Source: Citrobacter amalonaticus | GTDB taxonomy: Bacteria > Pseudomonadota > Gammaproteobacteria > Enterobacterales > Enterobacteriaceae | Length of the DNA stretch: 64,000 bases | Direction of reading: 5' to 3' | Assembly: GCF_018252635.1 (NCBI RefSeq) | Contig: NZ_JAGTXM010000003.1 | Coordinates: 62,001 to 126,000, forward strand | Part shown: one piece after another, positions 1 to 10,066 of the stretch | How positions within the stretch are numbered: position 1 is the stretch's first letter | How the letters are laid out: each line of letters starts with the position of its first letter | The notes under the pieces: model-generated | Databases searched by the model: none | What the model was told of the DNA's origin: nothing | The model's input: only the letters and a program-made list of their open reading frames with translations | Position numbers and translations under genes: made by a program

Positions 1-72
1 ATCTGCTATTTATAGCGACCTGATTTTTCCCCCGAACATGGGGATCGATAGTGCGTGTTAAGGAGAAGCAAC

Positions 73-528
73 ATGCAAGAAGGGCAAAACCGTAAAACAT
101 CGTCCCTGAGTATTCTCGCCATCGCTGGGGTGGAGCCGTACCAGGAGAAACCGGGCGAAGAGTATATGAACGAAGCCCAGCTGTCGCACTTCAGGCGTAT
201 TCTTGAAGCATGGCGTAATCAACTTAGGGATGAAGTCGATCGCACCGTTACTCATATGCAGGACGAAGCTGCCAACTTCCCGGATCCGGTGGACCGTGCC
301 GCACAGGAAGAAGAGTTCAGCCTCGAACTGCGTAACCGTGACCGTGAGCGCAAACTGATCAAAAAGATCGAGAAAACGCTGAAGAAGGTTGAAGACGAAG
401 ATTTCGGCTACTGCGAATCCTGCGGTGTGGAAATCGGTATTCGTCGCCTGGAAGCGCGTCCAACAGCCGATCTGTGTATCGACTGCAAAACGCTAGCTGA
501 AATTCGCGAAAAACAAATGGCCGGCTAA
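73..528 (+). CDS. dksA: RNA polymerase-binding transcription factor DksA
   Basis: DksA binds the secondary channel of RNA polymerase and, with ppGpp, turns down rRNA promoters and activates amino acid synthesis promoters in the stringent response. The product is 151 aa, the usual length. An N-terminal helical part leads to a coiled coil whose tip carries the acidic DPVDRA motif (D71, D74) that reaches toward the active site. A C-terminal zinc finger follows, with C114, C117, C135 and C138. The start chosen is the ATG at 73, preceded by AGGAGA at 61-66; an upstream in-frame ATG at 55 would add six residues not known in the family. A strong hairpin terminator lies just downstream, before gluQ. 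Confidence 0.98.
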   Translation: MQEGQNRKTSSLSILAIAGVEPYQEKPGEEYMNEAQLSHFRRILEAWRNQLRDEVDRTVTHMQDEAANFPDPVDRAAQEEEFSLELRNRDRERKLIKKIEKTLKKVEDEDFGYCESCGVEIGIRRLEARPTADLCIDCKTLAEIREKQMAG

Positions 529-551
529 GGCCTGGCGTTTGAAACGTTTAC

Positions 552-584
552 AACAGGCGGGGCTTTCCCCGCCTGTTCATTTTT
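552..584 (+). terminator. Intrinsic terminator after dksA
   Basis: An 11-bp perfect stem (552-562 with 567-577) closed by a 4-nt loop is followed by a T-rich run at 580-584. It lies between dksA and gluQ, so gluQ transcription is probably largely reduced readthrough or from its own promoter. Confidence 0.9.
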
Positions 585-592
585 ACGCAAAG

Positions 593-1489
593 ATGACTGA
601 CTCACACTATATTGGCCGATTCGCCCCCTCACCGTCCGGCGAACTGCACTTTGGCTCCCTCATTGCAGCGCTGGGCAGCTACTTACAGGCTCGCGCCCGT
701 CAGGGTATATGGCGAGTACGTATAGAAGATATTGATCCCCCTCGTGAAGTTCCCGGTGCCGCTGACACTATTCTGCGTCAACTGGAACATTACGGCCTCT
801 ACTGGGATGGCGACATAGTATGGCAATCACAGCGCCATGATGCCTACCGCGAAGCGCTCGCCTGGTTATACGACCGTGGGCTGAGCTACTACTGCACCTG
901 TACCCGCGCACGGATCCAGAGCATCGGCGGAATTTATGATGGTCATTGCCGCGAGCTGCATCACGGCCCGGAACGGGCGGCGGTGCGGATTAAACAGCAG
1001 CATCCCGTCACCCATTTTTGCGATCGGCTGCGCGGAGACATACAGGCTGACGAGCGACTGGCGAGAGAAGATTTTATTATCCATCGCCGTGATGGCTTAT
1101 TCGCTTACAACCTGGCGGTGGTGGTGGATGACCATTTTCAGGGCGTGAGCGAAATCGTGCGCGGTGCCGATTTGATTGAACCGACGGTACGACAAATTTC
1201 GCTTTACCAGCAGTTCGGCTGGACGCCACCGGACTATATTCATCTGCCGCTGGCGCTCAATGCGCAGGGCGCTAAACTTTCCAAACAGAATCATGCCCCA
1301 GCGTTGCCGAAAGGCGATCCGCGCCCTGTTCTCATTGACGCGCTACGGTTTCTCGGCCAACAGACCGATTTCCTGTGGCAGGAGATGCGTGTAGACGAGA
1401 TTCTGGCGTCAGCCGTTGCCAACTGGACGCTTTCGACGGTGCCCGACTCGGCGATTGTAAATCCGGCATTCTCAAATACGTCGTGCTGA
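593..1489 (+). CDS. gluQ: Glutamyl-Q tRNA(Asp) synthetase
   Basis: GluQ-RS (YadB) activates glutamate without tRNA and attaches it to the queuosine base at position 34 of tRNA(Asp). The 298-aa product is a truncated GluRS-like catalytic core with no anticodon-binding domain, as expected. The class I signature appears as [13 protein letters not shown] (residues 9-21), and the KMSKS-like element as KLSKQ. A zinc-binding stretch holds CTC followed later by YDGHC. The ATG at 593 gives the family N-terminus MTD; a longer in-frame reading from 539 would run through the terminator hairpin and is unlikely. It lies downstream of dksA as in E. coli. Confidence 0.96.
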   Translation: MTDSHYIGRFAPSPSGELHFGSLIAALGSYLQARARQGIWRVRIEDIDPPREVPGAADTILRQLEHYGLYWDGDIVWQSQRHDAYREALAWLYDRGLSYYCTCTRARIQSIGGIYDGHCRELHHGPERAAVRIKQQHPVTHFCDRLRGDIQADERLAREDFIIHRRDGLFAYNLAVVVDDHFQGVSEIVRGADLIEPTVRQISLYQQFGWTPPDYIHLPLALNAQGAKLSKQNHAPALPKGDPRPVLIDALRFLGQQTDFLWQEMRVDEILASAVANWTLSTVPDSAIVNPAFSNTSC

Positions 1490-1569
1490 GCTATGATTAG
1501 CCGCTATTTTTACACAGCACATGATTTGAACTGAATTCTGAATATTGTTTGACACTACCGAGGTGCACT

Positions 1570-2967
1570 ATTTTTACCCGAGTCGCTAATTTTTGCCGCA
1601 AGGTGCTAAGCCGCGAGGAGAGCGAGGCCGAAATTGCCGTCGCCCGTCCACGTATGACGGTCATCCCGCGCGAGCAGCACGCTATTTCACGCAAAGATAT
1701 CAGTGAAAACGCCCTGAAGGTAATGTACAGGCTCAATAAAGCGGGCTATGAAGCCTGGCTGGTTGGCGGTGGCGTCCGTGACCTTCTGCTCGGCAAAAAA
1801 CCGAAGGATTTTGACGTCACGACCAATGCGACGCCTGATCAGGTGCGCAAACTGTTTCGCAACTGCCGCCTTGTAGGCCGCCGTTTCCGTCTTGCACACG
1901 TTATGTTTGGCCCGGAAATTATTGAAGTCGCCACCTTCCGTGGTCACCACGAAGGCAGCGAAAGCGACCGCACGACCTCCCAGCGCGGACAAAACGGCAT
2001 GCTGCTGCGCGATAACATTTTCGGCTCCATCGAAGAAGACGCTCAGCGCCGTGACTTCACCATTAACAGCCTTTATTACAGCGTCGCCGATTTCACCGTT
2101 CGCGACTATGTCGGCGGCATGCAGGATCTGGAAGATGGCGTGATTCGGCTGATCGGCAACCCGGAAACCCGCTATCGCGAAGATCCGGTGCGGATGCTGC
2201 GCGCCGTGCGTTTCGCCGCCAAGCTCGATATGAAGATCAGCCCGGAAACGGCAGAACCAATCCCTCGCCTGGCAACGCTGCTTAACGATATCCCGCCCGC
2301 ACGTCTGTTTGAAGAAGCGCTTAAGCTGCTACAGGCGGGCTATGGCTATGAAACCTATAAAAAGCTGCGCGAATACAGCCTGTTCCAGCCGCTGTTTCCG
2401 ACCATCACTCGCTATTTCACCGAGAATGGCGATAGCGCAATGGAACGTATCATCGCGCAGGTACTGAAAAACACCGATAACCGCATTCATAACGATATGC
2501 GCGTTAATCCGGCCTTCCTGTTTGCCGCGATGTTCTGGTATCCGCTGCTGGAAATGGCGCAGAAAATCGCCCAGGAAAGCGGTCTGGCCTATTATGACGC
2601 GTTTGCGCTGGCAATGAATGAAGTGCTTGATGAAGCCTGCCGTTCGCTGGCGATCCCGAAACGTCTCACTTCGCTGACCCGCGATATCTGGCAGTTGCAA
2701 CTGCGTATGTCCCGTCGTCAGGGTAAACGTGCGTGGAAGCTGATGGAGCATCCGAAATTCCGCGCCGCGTATGATTTACTCGCTCTGCGTGCCGAAGTGG
2801 AAAACAATGCCGAACTTCAGCGTCTGGCGCAGTGGTGGGGCGAATTCCAGGTTTCTGCGCCACCAGAGCAAAAAGGCATGCTGAACGAGCTGGATGAAGA
2901 TCCGTCGCCGCGCCGCCGTCACCGTCGTCCGCGCAAACGGGCACCGCGTCGTGAAGGAACAGCATGA
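1570..2967 (+). CDS. pcnB: Poly(A) polymerase I (AUU start)
   Basis: PcnB adds 3' poly(A) tails that speed RNA decay and controls plasmid copy number through antisense RNA turnover. The nucleotidyltransferase core shows GGGVRD (66-71) and the metal-binding pair D80/D82 in KDFD, followed by the tRNA-nucleotidyltransferase-type RNA-binding helices. The tail is very basic, ending in an Arg/Lys-rich stretch. No ATG, GTG or TTG sits where the family N-terminus FTRVANF begins; instead an ATT codon at 1570 follows GAGGTG at 1560-1565. E. coli pcnB is known to start at AUU, which limits its expression, so I place the start here (465 aa). A TTG at 1549 is possible but would add seven residues. The stop overlaps folK by 4 bp. 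Confidence 0.95.
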   Translation: MFTRVANFCRKVLSREESEAEIAVARPRMTVIPREQHAISRKDISENALKVMYRLNKAGYEAWLVGGGVRDLLLGKKPKDFDVTTNATPDQVRKLFRNCRLVGRRFRLAHVMFGPEIIEVATFRGHHEGSESDRTTSQRGQNGMLLRDNIFGSIEEDAQRRDFTINSLYYSVADFTVRDYVGGMQDLEDGVIRLIGNPETRYREDPVRMLRAVRFAAKLDMKISPETAEPIPRLATLLNDIPPARLFEEALKLLQAGYGYETYKKLREYSLFQPLFPTITRYFTENGDSAMERIIAQVLKNTDNRIHNDMRVNPAFLFAAMFWYPLLEMAQKIAQESGLAYYDAFALAMNEVLDEACRSLAIPKRLTSLTRDIWQLQLRMSRRQGKRAWKLMEHPKFRAAYDLLALRAEVENNAELQRLAQWWGEFQVSAPPEQKGMLNELDEDPSPRRRHRRPRKRAPRREGTA

Positions 2968-3443
2968 CCCTCGTTTATATCGCAGTGGGCAGCAATCTGG
3001 CCTCTCCGCTGGAGCAGGTCAATGCTGCCGTCAACGCGATAGGCGAAATCCCCGACAGCCAGATTGTCGCTATCTCTTCTTTTTATCGAACCCCACCGCT
3101 GGGTCCGCAGGATCAGCCTGATTATCTGAACGCCGCCGTGGCGCTGGAAACGACGCTCGAGCCGGACGCTCTGCTCGACCACACCCAGCGCATCGAACTC
3201 CAGCAGGGCCGGGTACGTAAGGCCGAACGCTGGGGACCGCGCACGTTAGATCTGGATATCATGCTGTTTGGCGATCGCGTCATTAACAGCGAACGGCTGA
3301 CCGTGCCACACTACGATATGAAAAATCGCGGTTTTATGCTCTGGCCGCTGTTTGAAATCGCCCCTGACCTGCACTTCCCTGACGGTACCTCACTGCAACA
3401 GATACTCGCTCACCTTGGTGCAGAAAAACCCGCACGCTGGTAA
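2964..3443 (+). CDS. folK: 6-hydroxymethyl-dihydropterin pyrophosphokinase
   Basis: FolK (HPPK) transfers pyrophosphate from ATP to 6-hydroxymethyl-7,8-dihydropterin, the step before dihydropteroate synthase in folate synthesis. It is 159 aa, the standard length. The signature [13 protein letters not shown], carrying the two magnesium-binding aspartates, is present, as is the N-terminal substrate loop [10 protein letters not shown]. Its ATG overlaps the pcnB stop (ATGA), so the two are translationally coupled in one operon. Confidence 0.98.
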   Translation: MTLVYIAVGSNLASPLEQVNAAVNAIGEIPDSQIVAISSFYRTPPLGPQDQPDYLNAAVALETTLEPDALLDHTQRIELQQGRVRKAERWGPRTLDLDIMLFGDRVINSERLTVPHYDMKNRGFMLWPLFEIAPDLHFPDGTSLQQILAHLGAEKPARW

Positions 3444-3499
3444 TGACCCTCACCTCATTTCCTGTTTATTGCTTTCGCGCAAACAGTTGCTTAAAACAA

Positions 3500-3527
3500 T
3501 TGCCCCCCTGAATGTGACTGTTAGAAT
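3500..3527 (+). promoter_or_regulatory. Putative panB promoter
   Basis: A possible -35 box TTGCCC (3500-3505) and -10 box TAGAAT (3522-3527) are separated by 16 bp, 36 bp before the panB start. This is a sequence-only guess and no operator was recognised. Confidence 0.4.
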
Positions 3528-3562
3528 GCCGGTAAATATGACGTTCACCATCAGGAAATGTT

Positions 3563-4354
3563 ATGAAACCGACCACCATCTCCCTGTTGCAGAAGTGCAA
3601 ACAAGAGAAAAAGCGCTTCGCCACCATTACTGCCTATGACTTCAGTTTCGCCAGACTATTTGCCGACGAAGGAATCAATGTGATGCTGGTCGGAGATTCC
3701 CTAGGGATGACGGTACAAGGGCATGACTCCACCCTGCCCGTTACCGTGGAAGATATCGCTTACCACACGCGGGCGGTGCGTCGTGGCGCACCAAATTGCC
3801 TGCTGCTCGCCGATCTGCCGTTTATGGCTTACGCGACGCCGGAACAGGCCTTTGAAAATTCGGCTATCGTCATGCGCGCAGGCGCGAACATGGTCAAGAT
3901 TGAAGGCGGGGCCTGGCTGGTCGAGACCGTAAAAATGCTCACCGATCGTGCAGTGCCGGTTTGCGGACATTTGGGATTGACCCCGCAGTCGGTCAATATC
4001 TTCGGTGGCTATAAAATTCAGGGGCGTGGCGATGCCGGACAAATTTTGTTAGATGATGCCCTGGCGCTGGAAGCTGCGGGCGCGCAGCTCATTGTGCTGG
4101 AATGCGTTCCGGTTGAGCTTGCCAAACGCGTGACTGACGCGCTCTCCATTCCGGTTATCGGCATCGGTGCTGGCAACGTAACCGACGGACAAATCTTAGT
4201 CATGCACGATGCCTTTGGCATTACCGGTGGTCATATTCCGAAATTTGCCAAAAATTTCCTTACGCAAGCAGGCGACATGCGCGCTGCGGTACGGCAGTAT
4301 ATTGCTGAAGTTGAGTCCGGCGTCTATCCGGGCGAAGAACACAGTTTCCATTAA
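3563..4354 (+). CDS. panB: Ketopantoate hydroxymethyltransferase
   Basis: PanB transfers a hydroxymethyl group from 5,10-methylene-THF to 2-ketoisovalerate, giving ketopantoate, the first committed step of pantothenate and CoA synthesis. The product is 263 aa, about the family length, and forms a TIM barrel. Visible family motifs are [16 protein letters not shown]-like LADLPFMAY, and the GIGAG loop with downstream VMHDAFG. It starts the panB-panC-panD group, with panC 11 bp downstream. Confidence 0.98.
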   Translation: MKPTTISLLQKCKQEKKRFATITAYDFSFARLFADEGINVMLVGDSLGMTVQGHDSTLPVTVEDIAYHTRAVRRGAPNCLLLADLPFMAYATPEQAFENSAIVMRAGANMVKIEGGAWLVETVKMLTDRAVPVCGHLGLTPQSVNIFGGYKIQGRGDAGQILLDDALALEAAGAQLIVLECVPVELAKRVTDALSIPVIGIGAGNVTDGQILVMHDAFGITGGHIPKFAKNFLTQAGDMRAAVRQYIAEVESGVYPGEEHSFH

Positions 4355-4365
4355 GGAGTCTTGTT

Positions 4366-5220
4366 GTGCTGATTATTGAAACCCTGCCGCTGCTGCGCCA
4401 GCATATCCGCAGAGCCCGTCAGGAAGGGAAACGCATTGCGCTGGTCCCGACGATGGGCAACCTGCATGATGGCCATATGAAGCTGGTTGATGAAGCCAAA
4501 GCCCGCGCGGATATCGTGGTGGTGAGTATTTTCGTTAACCCGATGCAGTTTGACCGTCCGGACGATCTGGTGCGTTACCCGCGCACGTTGCAGGAAGACT
4601 GCGAAAAACTGAACAAGCGTAAAGTGGATTTCGTCTTTGCTCCCGCGCCGGACCAAATCTATCCGCAGGGCACCGACGGGCAGACATACGTGGATGTCCC
4701 CGGCCTCTCGACGATGCTGGAAGGCGCCAGCCGCCCGGGCCATTTCCGTGGGGTTTCAACCATCGTCAGCAAGTTGTTCAATCTGGTACAGCCGGACGTC
4801 GCCTGCTTTGGCGAGAAAGACTTCCAGCAACTGGCGCTCATCCGCAAAATGGTTGCCGATATGGGTTACGACATTGAGATCGTTGGCGTGCCAATTATTC
4901 GCGCCAAGGACGGTTTAGCCCTGAGTTCGCGCAACGGTTATCTGACGGCCGAACAACGAAAAATTGCCCCGGGTTTGTATAAAGTGATGAGCCGCATTGG
5001 CGAAAAACTGCAGGCCGGCGAGCGTGAACTGGAAGAAATTATTACCATCGCTGAACAGGAGCTGACGGAAAAAGGCTTCCGCCCCGATGACATTCAGATC
5101 CGCGATGCTGACACGCTGCTTGAGCTGACTGAAAGCAGCCAGCGTGCGGTGATTCTGGTTGCCGCCTGGCTCGGTCAGGCACGGTTAATTGACAATCAGA
5201 CGGTTGTATTAACCCAGTAG
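4366..5220 (+). CDS. panC: Pantothenate synthetase
   Basis: PanC joins pantoate and beta-alanine using ATP through a pantoyl-adenylate intermediate. It is 284 aa. The cytidylyltransferase-type nucleotide site is seen as [10 protein letters not shown], and the downstream LSSRNGYL motif is typical of PanC. Translation starts at GTG (4366), preceded by AAGGAG at 4353-4358. It follows panB closely. In E. coli K-12, yadD lies between panC and panD; here panD follows directly after a 93-bp gap. Confidence 0.98.
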   Translation: MLIIETLPLLRQHIRRARQEGKRIALVPTMGNLHDGHMKLVDEAKARADIVVVSIFVNPMQFDRPDDLVRYPRTLQEDCEKLNKRKVDFVFAPAPDQIYPQGTDGQTYVDVPGLSTMLEGASRPGHFRGVSTIVSKLFNLVQPDVACFGEKDFQQLALIRKMVADMGYDIEIVGVPIIRAKDGLALSSRNGYLTAEQRKIAPGLYKVMSRIGEKLQAGERELEEIITIAEQELTEKGFRPDDIQIRDADTLLELTESSQRAVILVAAWLGQARLIDNQTVVLTQ

Positions 5221-5313
5221 ACAGGGGTTAAAAATCGGGCAATACTGCCTGAGAAATTTCTCAAAGCAGATTTCGATCTGCTTCGTTATCGATACGAGTT
5301 TAAGGTAGACGTT

Positions 5314-5694
5314 ATGATTCGCACTATGCTGCAGGGCAAACTCCACCGCGTGAAAGTAACTCAGGCGGACCTGCACTATGAAGGTTCCTGCGCCATCGAT
5401 CAGGATTTTCTGGATGCCGCGGGGATCCTCGAAAATGAAGCCATCGATATCTGGAACGTGAGCAACGGCAAACGCTTCTCCACTTACGCGATTGCCGCCG
5501 AACGCGGCTCCAGAATCATCTCCGTCAACGGCGCTGCGGCACACTGTGCCAGCGTGGGCGACATTGTGATCATCGCCAGCTTCGTGACCATGTCTGATGA
5601 AGAAGCGCGCCGCTGGCAGCCTAAGGTCGCTTACTTCGAAGGCGACAACGAAATGAAACGCACCGCAAAAGCGATTCCGGTTCAGGTTGCGTAA
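5314..5694 (+). CDS. panD: Aspartate 1-decarboxylase proenzyme
   Basis: PanD decarboxylates L-aspartate to beta-alanine, the second substrate of PanC. The 126-aa proenzyme cleaves itself between G24 and S25 (motif YEGSCAID) to create the pyruvoyl cofactor; that site is intact. In enterobacteria PanZ promotes maturation. The ATG is preceded by AAGGTAG. It ends 5 bp before the convergent yadE. Confidence 0.98.
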   Translation: MIRTMLQGKLHRVKVTQADLHYEGSCAIDQDFLDAAGILENEAIDIWNVSNGKRFSTYAIAAERGSRIISVNGAAAHCASVGDIVIIASFVTMSDEEARRWQPKVAYFEGDNEMKRTAKAIPVQVA

Positions 5695-5699
5695 GCGAA

Positions 5700-6926
5700 C
5701 TACCCCTGCGGCTGATTGCTGATCAGCCGCGACATGGTCTCCAGTGAATCCGTTCTTAAGATGTATAAGCGTTTAAGCAAGAACGGGTTATCCCCCGGCT
5801 TCACCTTCCCTTTCACTGTCGTCACCGCCAGATGGAACCCTGCCTCTTCTGCGGCTTTGACCGCCGTCGCGTTATAACCGCCAAACGGATAAGAGAGATA
5901 AAGCACCTGTGGATTAAACGGGGTTAGCGCACGCCGGGAGCGTTCGAAATCAAACAGAATATTGTGATGGCTGCGACTGAGCAGAATGGGGCGGTGATAG
6001 CCGTCGACCCGATGTAAAAAGTGCGTATGCGATTGAAAATCAAACACGTCGCGAATGCCCTTAAGCTCTGAAATGCTCATGAACTGCAACGATTTGGGAT
6101 CCCATTTTTGCGGGTGAACTTTAATTCTCGACGAGATAATAAACGCCGTGGCCTTCATCCCATACTGTTTCAGCACCGGATAAGCATATCGGCTCACCGA
6201 TTTCAGGCCGTCATCAAAGGTAATCACCACCGCCCGCGCGGGCAGGTTCATGTTGTTACGCACATAGCCTTCCAGTTGCGCCATCGTCAGCGTGCTGTAA
6301 CCACGATCGCGCAACCAGGTCATCTGGTTGCTGAAGGCGCGAACGGATGTGGTGGTGGAGGTATGGCGAAAACGGGTGTTCTCTTCATCGCGTAGAATGT
6401 GGTGATAGGTCAGCACCGGCAATCCACGGTCTTCCTGGGCGTCGAGGGCACTGATCCATGCCAGCCGATCGCCAATGCGGATCTGATACCAGGTTTGATT
6501 TAGCCGATCTTTCAGTTTGCTGATGATCGGGTAACGCAGGTTATCAGCCAGTACGCCAAACGGCGCACTGCCAACATTCGGTGCGTTATACACGGGAGTG
6601 GCTTGCCAGGTGATCAGATTCTGATTACTGAGCGGTTTATTGAGATCGCCGAGGCTGTCCTCAACGCGTTGTTTACCCTGTACAGGTTCCAGATGCCCCT
6701 TATCAATGAACCCGGTGCCGAAGCCGAATTTGAATTCGTAATAGTCCGCCACGACCGGAATGACCGAAATAATCTGCCCGGCGCGAATGTTTCCCACGGT
6801 CACCATGTCATCGCCAATTTGTGCCCAAATGGCCGCATCTTCAGTCGTTTGCATATAGCGAGCAGGCAACGTCGCACTGACGACTGTAGAGAGAGACAGC
6901 AACAACAGGAGCAAATATTTCATCAT
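5700..6926 (-). CDS. yadE: Predicted secreted polysaccharide deacetylase YadE
   Basis: YadE is an exported protein of the NodB polysaccharide deacetylase family; its substrate is not established. An N-terminal signal peptide ([10 protein letters not shown], likely cut after VVSA) is followed by an SH3-like region of about 120 residues. The NodB domain then shows PVLTYHHI, the FDDGLKS metal-binding motif, the FQSHTHFLH motif and YPFGGYN. The start is uncertain: two adjacent ATGs (6926 and 6923) lack a good Shine-Dalgarno sequence, and a TTG at 6950 is also in frame. The gene is convergent with panD and their ends are 5 bp apart. Confidence 0.93.
   Translation of the reverse strand: MMKYLLLLLLSLSTVVSATLPARYMQTTEDAAIWAQIGDDMVTVGNIRAGQIISVIPVVADYYEFKFGFGTGFIDKGHLEPVQGKQRVEDSLGDLNKPLSNQNLITWQATPVYNAPNVGSAPFGVLADNLRYPIISKLKDRLNQTWYQIRIGDRLAWISALDAQEDRGLPVLTYHHILRDEENTRFRHTSTTTSVRAFSNQMTWLRDRGYSTLTMAQLEGYVRNNMNLPARAVVITFDDGLKSVSRYAYPVLKQYGMKATAFIISSRIKVHPQKWDPKSLQFMSISELKGIRDVFDFQSHTHFLHRVDGYHRPILLSRSHHNILFDFERSRRALTPFNPQVLYLSYPFGGYNATAVKAAEEAGFHLAVTTVKGKVKPGDNPFLLKRLYILRTDSLETMSRLISNQPQG
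5708..5730. other. Hairpin at the panD/yadE junction
   Basis: A perfect 9-bp stem (5708-5716 with 5722-5730) with a 5-nt loop lies in the last codons of yadE, 13 bp past the panD stop. No T-run follows on either strand. It may stabilise 3' ends or act as a weak bidirectional terminator. Confidence 0.5.
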
Positions 6927-6989
6927 TAACAATGACCGGGCAAGAAGCAACGCGGCGATTGTATCAATTCACCACATTAATAAGAAAGT

Positions 6990-7430
6990 TTAATACTCAT
7001 ACAAATCATGCAGCAAAACAAAGGGGGGATTTTTCTGTTGCTGATGCCAAAGGCTGGTCACCTCTGGCCCACCAAGGGCAACGATCTGGTCGCGAAACGC
7101 CTGACTACTCATAGATTCCCGTGATGAAATCATGTGTCCCAGCAGCGTCGCATTCACGCCAGAGATCACTTCACACTGCGGATGTTTATGGCTCATGAGC
7201 GATGCCACACGGTATGGCGCCGCACCAGGCAAGTCGGTCAGAAAGATGACGCCATCACCGGAATCGGTAGCGTGCAACGCGTCACACATCATCCGACTCA
7301 GCATGTTCGCACTCAATCCGCGCCAAAAATTCACCGCCCGGCATTGCGCCAACGGGCCGTGTTTTTTTTCCATAAGGCTCAGCAGTTCTTCAGCCTTATC
7401 GTCATGACAGGTAATGACCCAGCCTAGCAT
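6990..7430 (-). CDS. yadI: PTS EIIA-like protein of the mannose family YadI
   Basis: YadI resembles the EIIA domain of the mannose/fructose/sorbose PTS family, which passes phosphate from HPr to an EIIB partner on a histidine. The 146-aa protein begins LGWVITCHDD, with the probable phosphoacceptor H9. The later GVIFLTDLPGAAPYR stretch matches EIIA-Man topology. No EIIB, EIIC or EIID gene is nearby, so it is an orphan, as in E. coli, and its partner and substrate are unknown. Confidence 0.94.
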   Translation of the reverse strand: MLGWVITCHDDKAEELLSLMEKKHGPLAQCRAVNFWRGLSANMLSRMMCDALHATDSGDGVIFLTDLPGAAPYRVASLMSHKHPQCEVISGVNATLLGHMISSRESMSSQAFRDQIVALGGPEVTSLWHQQQKNPPFVLLHDLYEY

Positions 7431-7494
7431 TTCTCACCTCATTAGCAGGCAAGTAGTTTATCAGAGTGACAAATAGAGAATGATGACAATGGTC

Positions 7495-7527
7495 AAAAAT
7501 CGCCCTCTCCTCACAGGGAGAAGAGGG
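7495..7527 (-). terminator. Imperfect terminator after yadH
   Basis: Read on the minus strand, an imperfect GC-rich stem (7503-7510 with 7518-7527) is followed by a T-run complementary to 7495-7499. It fits the end of the yadG-yadH operon. Confidence 0.6.
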
Positions 7528-7535
7528 TGAAACAC

Positions 7536-8306
7536 TCAGCTACGCAACCCGCGTCCGCGCTGGATTAAGGACCAGCACAATAGATAGAACGCCACAATAA
7601 AGACCACCAGCACGCCAAACGTGGTCACCAGCGGGACGTCGTGTATGCCGAGGAAGCCGTAGCGGAAGCCGCTTATCATATAGACGATCGGGTTCAGTTG
7701 CGATAAGCCCTGCCAGAACGGCGGCAGCAGCGTCAGGGAATAGAATACCCCGCCAAGATAGGTCAGCGGCGTCAGCACAAAGGTCGGGATCAGGCTGATG
7801 TCATCAAAGGTTTTCGCAAACACGGCGTTCAACAGACCCGCCAGCGAAAAGAGAATCGCCGTCAGAACCAGCGTCAGCGCCACAAACAGCCACGAATGCA
7901 CCTGAAACGGAACAAAGAACAGTGAAATCGCCGTCACCAGAATCCCGACGCACAGTCCACGCGCTACCCCACCACCGACAAAACCGGCGATAATCACGTG
8001 TGTCGGTACCGGCGCAACCAGCAGTTCTTCAATGTTGCGCTGGAACTTGGCGCTAAAGAATGACGACGCGACGTTGGCGTACGCATTGGTGATCACCGCC
8101 ATCATGATCAGACCCGGCACGATAAACTGCATATAGCTGAAACCGTGCATCTCGCCAATGCGTGAGCCAATCAGGTTACCAAAGATAATAAAATAGAGCG
8201 TCATGGTGATGACGGGCGGCACCAGCGTCTGCACCCAGATCCGCATAAAGCGGTTAATCTCTTTCGCCCAGATGCTTTTTAGTGCGACCCAGTAAAGCTG
8301 CATCAT
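7536..8306 (-). CDS. yadH: ABC transporter permease YadH
   Basis: YadH is an ABC-2 type inner membrane permease, 256 aa with about six hydrophobic segments, paired with the YadG ATPase. Typical ABC-2 landmarks are FGNLIGSRIG after the first segment, the NIEELLVAP loop and LTYLGGVFYS late in the protein. The start overlaps the end of yadG by 4 bp (ATGA), so the two are coupled. An exporter role is inferred from the family; the substrate is not known. Confidence 0.96.
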   Translation of the reverse strand: MMQLYWVALKSIWAKEINRFMRIWVQTLVPPVITMTLYFIIFGNLIGSRIGEMHGFSYMQFIVPGLIMMAVITNAYANVASSFFSAKFQRNIEELLVAPVPTHVIIAGFVGGGVARGLCVGILVTAISLFFVPFQVHSWLFVALTLVLTAILFSLAGLLNAVFAKTFDDISLIPTFVLTPLTYLGGVFYSLTLLPPFWQGLSQLNPIVYMISGFRYGFLGIHDVPLVTTFGVLVVFIVAFYLLCWSLIQRGRGLRS

Positions 8307-9229
8307 GCGCGATCTCCTTGTTTTTCATGAACCAGTGATACAAACAGCTCCTCAAGGCGGTTCGCTTTGTTACGCATACTCAGTACCTGGATGCCCTGCT
8401 CGCTTAACTGGCTGAACACGCTGTTGATCCCCTGCTCACGCAGGACTTCTACTTCCAGCGTTGACGTATCAACCAGACGATACTGGTAGCCATTAAGCTT
8501 AGGCAGAGGGCTTTTCGCCGCCAGATCGAGAATGAAGGTTTCGGATTTGAGCTTAGAAAGCAGATTTTTCATTGAGGTGTTTTCGACCAGCTCGCCGTGC
8601 TGAATAATCCCTATGTTGCGACAGAGCATTTCTGCCTCTTCCAGATAGTGAGTAGTCAGTATGATCGTGGTGCCTTTGTCGTTTAAATCCTTCAAAAAAC
8701 CCCACATTGAGCGGCGTAGTTCAATATCGACACCCGCAGTCGGTTCATCAAGGATCAGCAGCTTCGGCTCATGCATCAGCGCACGGGCGATCATCAAACG
8801 GCGCTTCATCCCACCGGATAACATACGTGCGCGTTCGTTGCGTTTTTCCCATAGATCGAGCTGTTTTAAATACTTTTCGCTACGCTCAATCGCTTCTTTG
8901 CGCTCCACGCCGTAGTAGCCCGCCTGATTAACTACAATCTGTTGCACGGTCTCAAACGGGTTAAAGTTAAATTCCTGCGGCACCAGTCCCAACTGACGTT
9001 TGGCGTTGACGACATCTTTTTCGAGATCGTAGCCAAAGACGCTGACGCGCCCGGAAGATTTGTTCACCAGCGAGCTGATGATGCCAATCGTGGTCGACTT
9101 TCCTGCCCCGTTCGGTCCCAGAAGTGCGTAAAAATCACCCGCTTCGACCTGCAAATCTATCCCGCGAAGCGCCTGAACGCCACCCGGATAGGTTTTTTTA
9201 AGTTGTTGAAGTTCCAGTGCAATGGTCAT
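8303..9229 (-). CDS. yadG: ABC transporter ATP-binding protein YadG
   Basis: YadG is the ATPase of the YadGH ABC-2 exporter. It is 308 aa. The Walker A motif GPNGAGKST (38-46), the signature LSGGMKRR, Walker B LLILDEPTAGVD and the H-loop TTHYLEEAE are all intact, so it should be an active ATPase. It is transcribed divergently from can, across a 108-bp gap. Confidence 0.97.
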   Translation of the reverse strand: MTIALELQQLKKTYPGGVQALRGIDLQVEAGDFYALLGPNGAGKSTTIGIISSLVNKSSGRVSVFGYDLEKDVVNAKRQLGLVPQEFNFNPFETVQQIVVNQAGYYGVERKEAIERSEKYLKQLDLWEKRNERARMLSGGMKRRLMIARALMHEPKLLILDEPTAGVDIELRRSMWGFLKDLNDKGTTIILTTHYLEEAEMLCRNIGIIQHGELVENTSMKNLLSKLKSETFILDLAAKSPLPKLNGYQYRLVDTSTLEVEVLREQGINSVFSQLSEQGIQVLSMRNKANRLEELFVSLVHEKQGDRA

Positions 9230-9337
9230 AAATTTCTGCTTACCTTACGTTCTTACACTTTATATGTGGTTTAAATAATCCCGGAGTTGCCCTATATTAG
9301 CCCAACGCACTTATTTGGTTACAGGTCGTTAACCTCC

Positions 9338-10000
9338 ATGAAAGACATAGATACACTCATCAGCAACAATGCACTATGGTCAAAAATGCTGGTGGAAGAG
9401 GATCCCGGATTTTTTGAGAAACTGGCGCAAGCGCAAAAACCGCGCTTTCTATGGATTGGATGTTCCGACAGTCGCGTTCCCGCAGAACGTTTAACCGGTC
9501 TCGAACCGGGCGAATTATTTGTACACCGTAACGTGGCCAACCTGGTCATCCACACCGATCTCAACTGTCTCTCTGTTGTTCAGTATGCCGTTGATGTCCT
9601 CGAAGTTGAACACATTATTATCTGTGGTCACTATGGGTGTGGTGGTGTTCAGGCGGCGGTGGAAAACCCGGAACTGGGTCTCATCGACAACTGGTTACTG
9701 CACATCCGTGATATCTGGTTCAAACATAGCTCATTGCTTGGTGAAATGCCGCAAGAGCGTCGTATGGATACGCTGTGTGAACTGAACGTCATGGAACAGG
9801 TGTATAACCTGGGCCACTCCACCATTATGCAATCAGCCTGGAAACGGGGTCAGAAAGTGACTATCCACGGTTGGGCATACGGTATTCACGATGGCCTGCT
9901 GCGCGATCTGGAAGTGACCGCGACCAGCCGTGCCACCCTGGAGCAGCGTTATCGCCAGGGCGTTTCTAACCTCAGCCAGAAACACATCAACCACAAATAA
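9338..10000 (+). CDS. can: Beta-class carbonic anhydrase Can
   Basis: Can interconverts CO2 and bicarbonate, and is needed for growth in air because biosynthetic carboxylations use bicarbonate. The product is 220 aa. The zinc ligands C42, D44 (in [10 protein letters not shown]), H98 and C101 (in CGHYGCGG) are all present. The ATG at 9338 gives the family start MKDIDTL; an in-frame ATG at 9287 would add 17 unsupported residues. The divergent neighbour is yadG, and a convergent terminator separates it from hpt. Confidence 0.98.
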   Translation: MKDIDTLISNNALWSKMLVEEDPGFFEKLAQAQKPRFLWIGCSDSRVPAERLTGLEPGELFVHRNVANLVIHTDLNCLSVVQYAVDVLEVEHIIICGHYGCGGVQAAVENPELGLIDNWLLHIRDIWFKHSSLLGEMPQERRMDTLCELNVMEQVYNLGHSTIMQSAWKRGQKVTIHGWAYGIHDGLLRDLEVTATSRATLEQRYRQGVSNLSQKHINHK

Positions 10001-10002
10001 AA

Positions 10003-10029
10003 ACATCCCCGATCAGGCATCGGGGATGT
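10003..10029. terminator. Bidirectional terminator between can and hpt
   Basis: An 11-bp perfect stem (10003-10013 with 10019-10029) with a 5-nt loop lies just after the can stop, between convergent genes. A-rich sequence at 9997-10003 gives a T-run on the minus strand. Confidence 0.8.
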
Positions 10030-10066
10030 ATCCAGTCAACGCCGGGATGTTACCGGCTTTTTACGC

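Noticed and set aside
6108-6929. Plus-strand open frames opposite yadE
   Set aside because: YadE keeps its deacetylase motifs along this stretch; the opposite frames have no domain or ribosome site.
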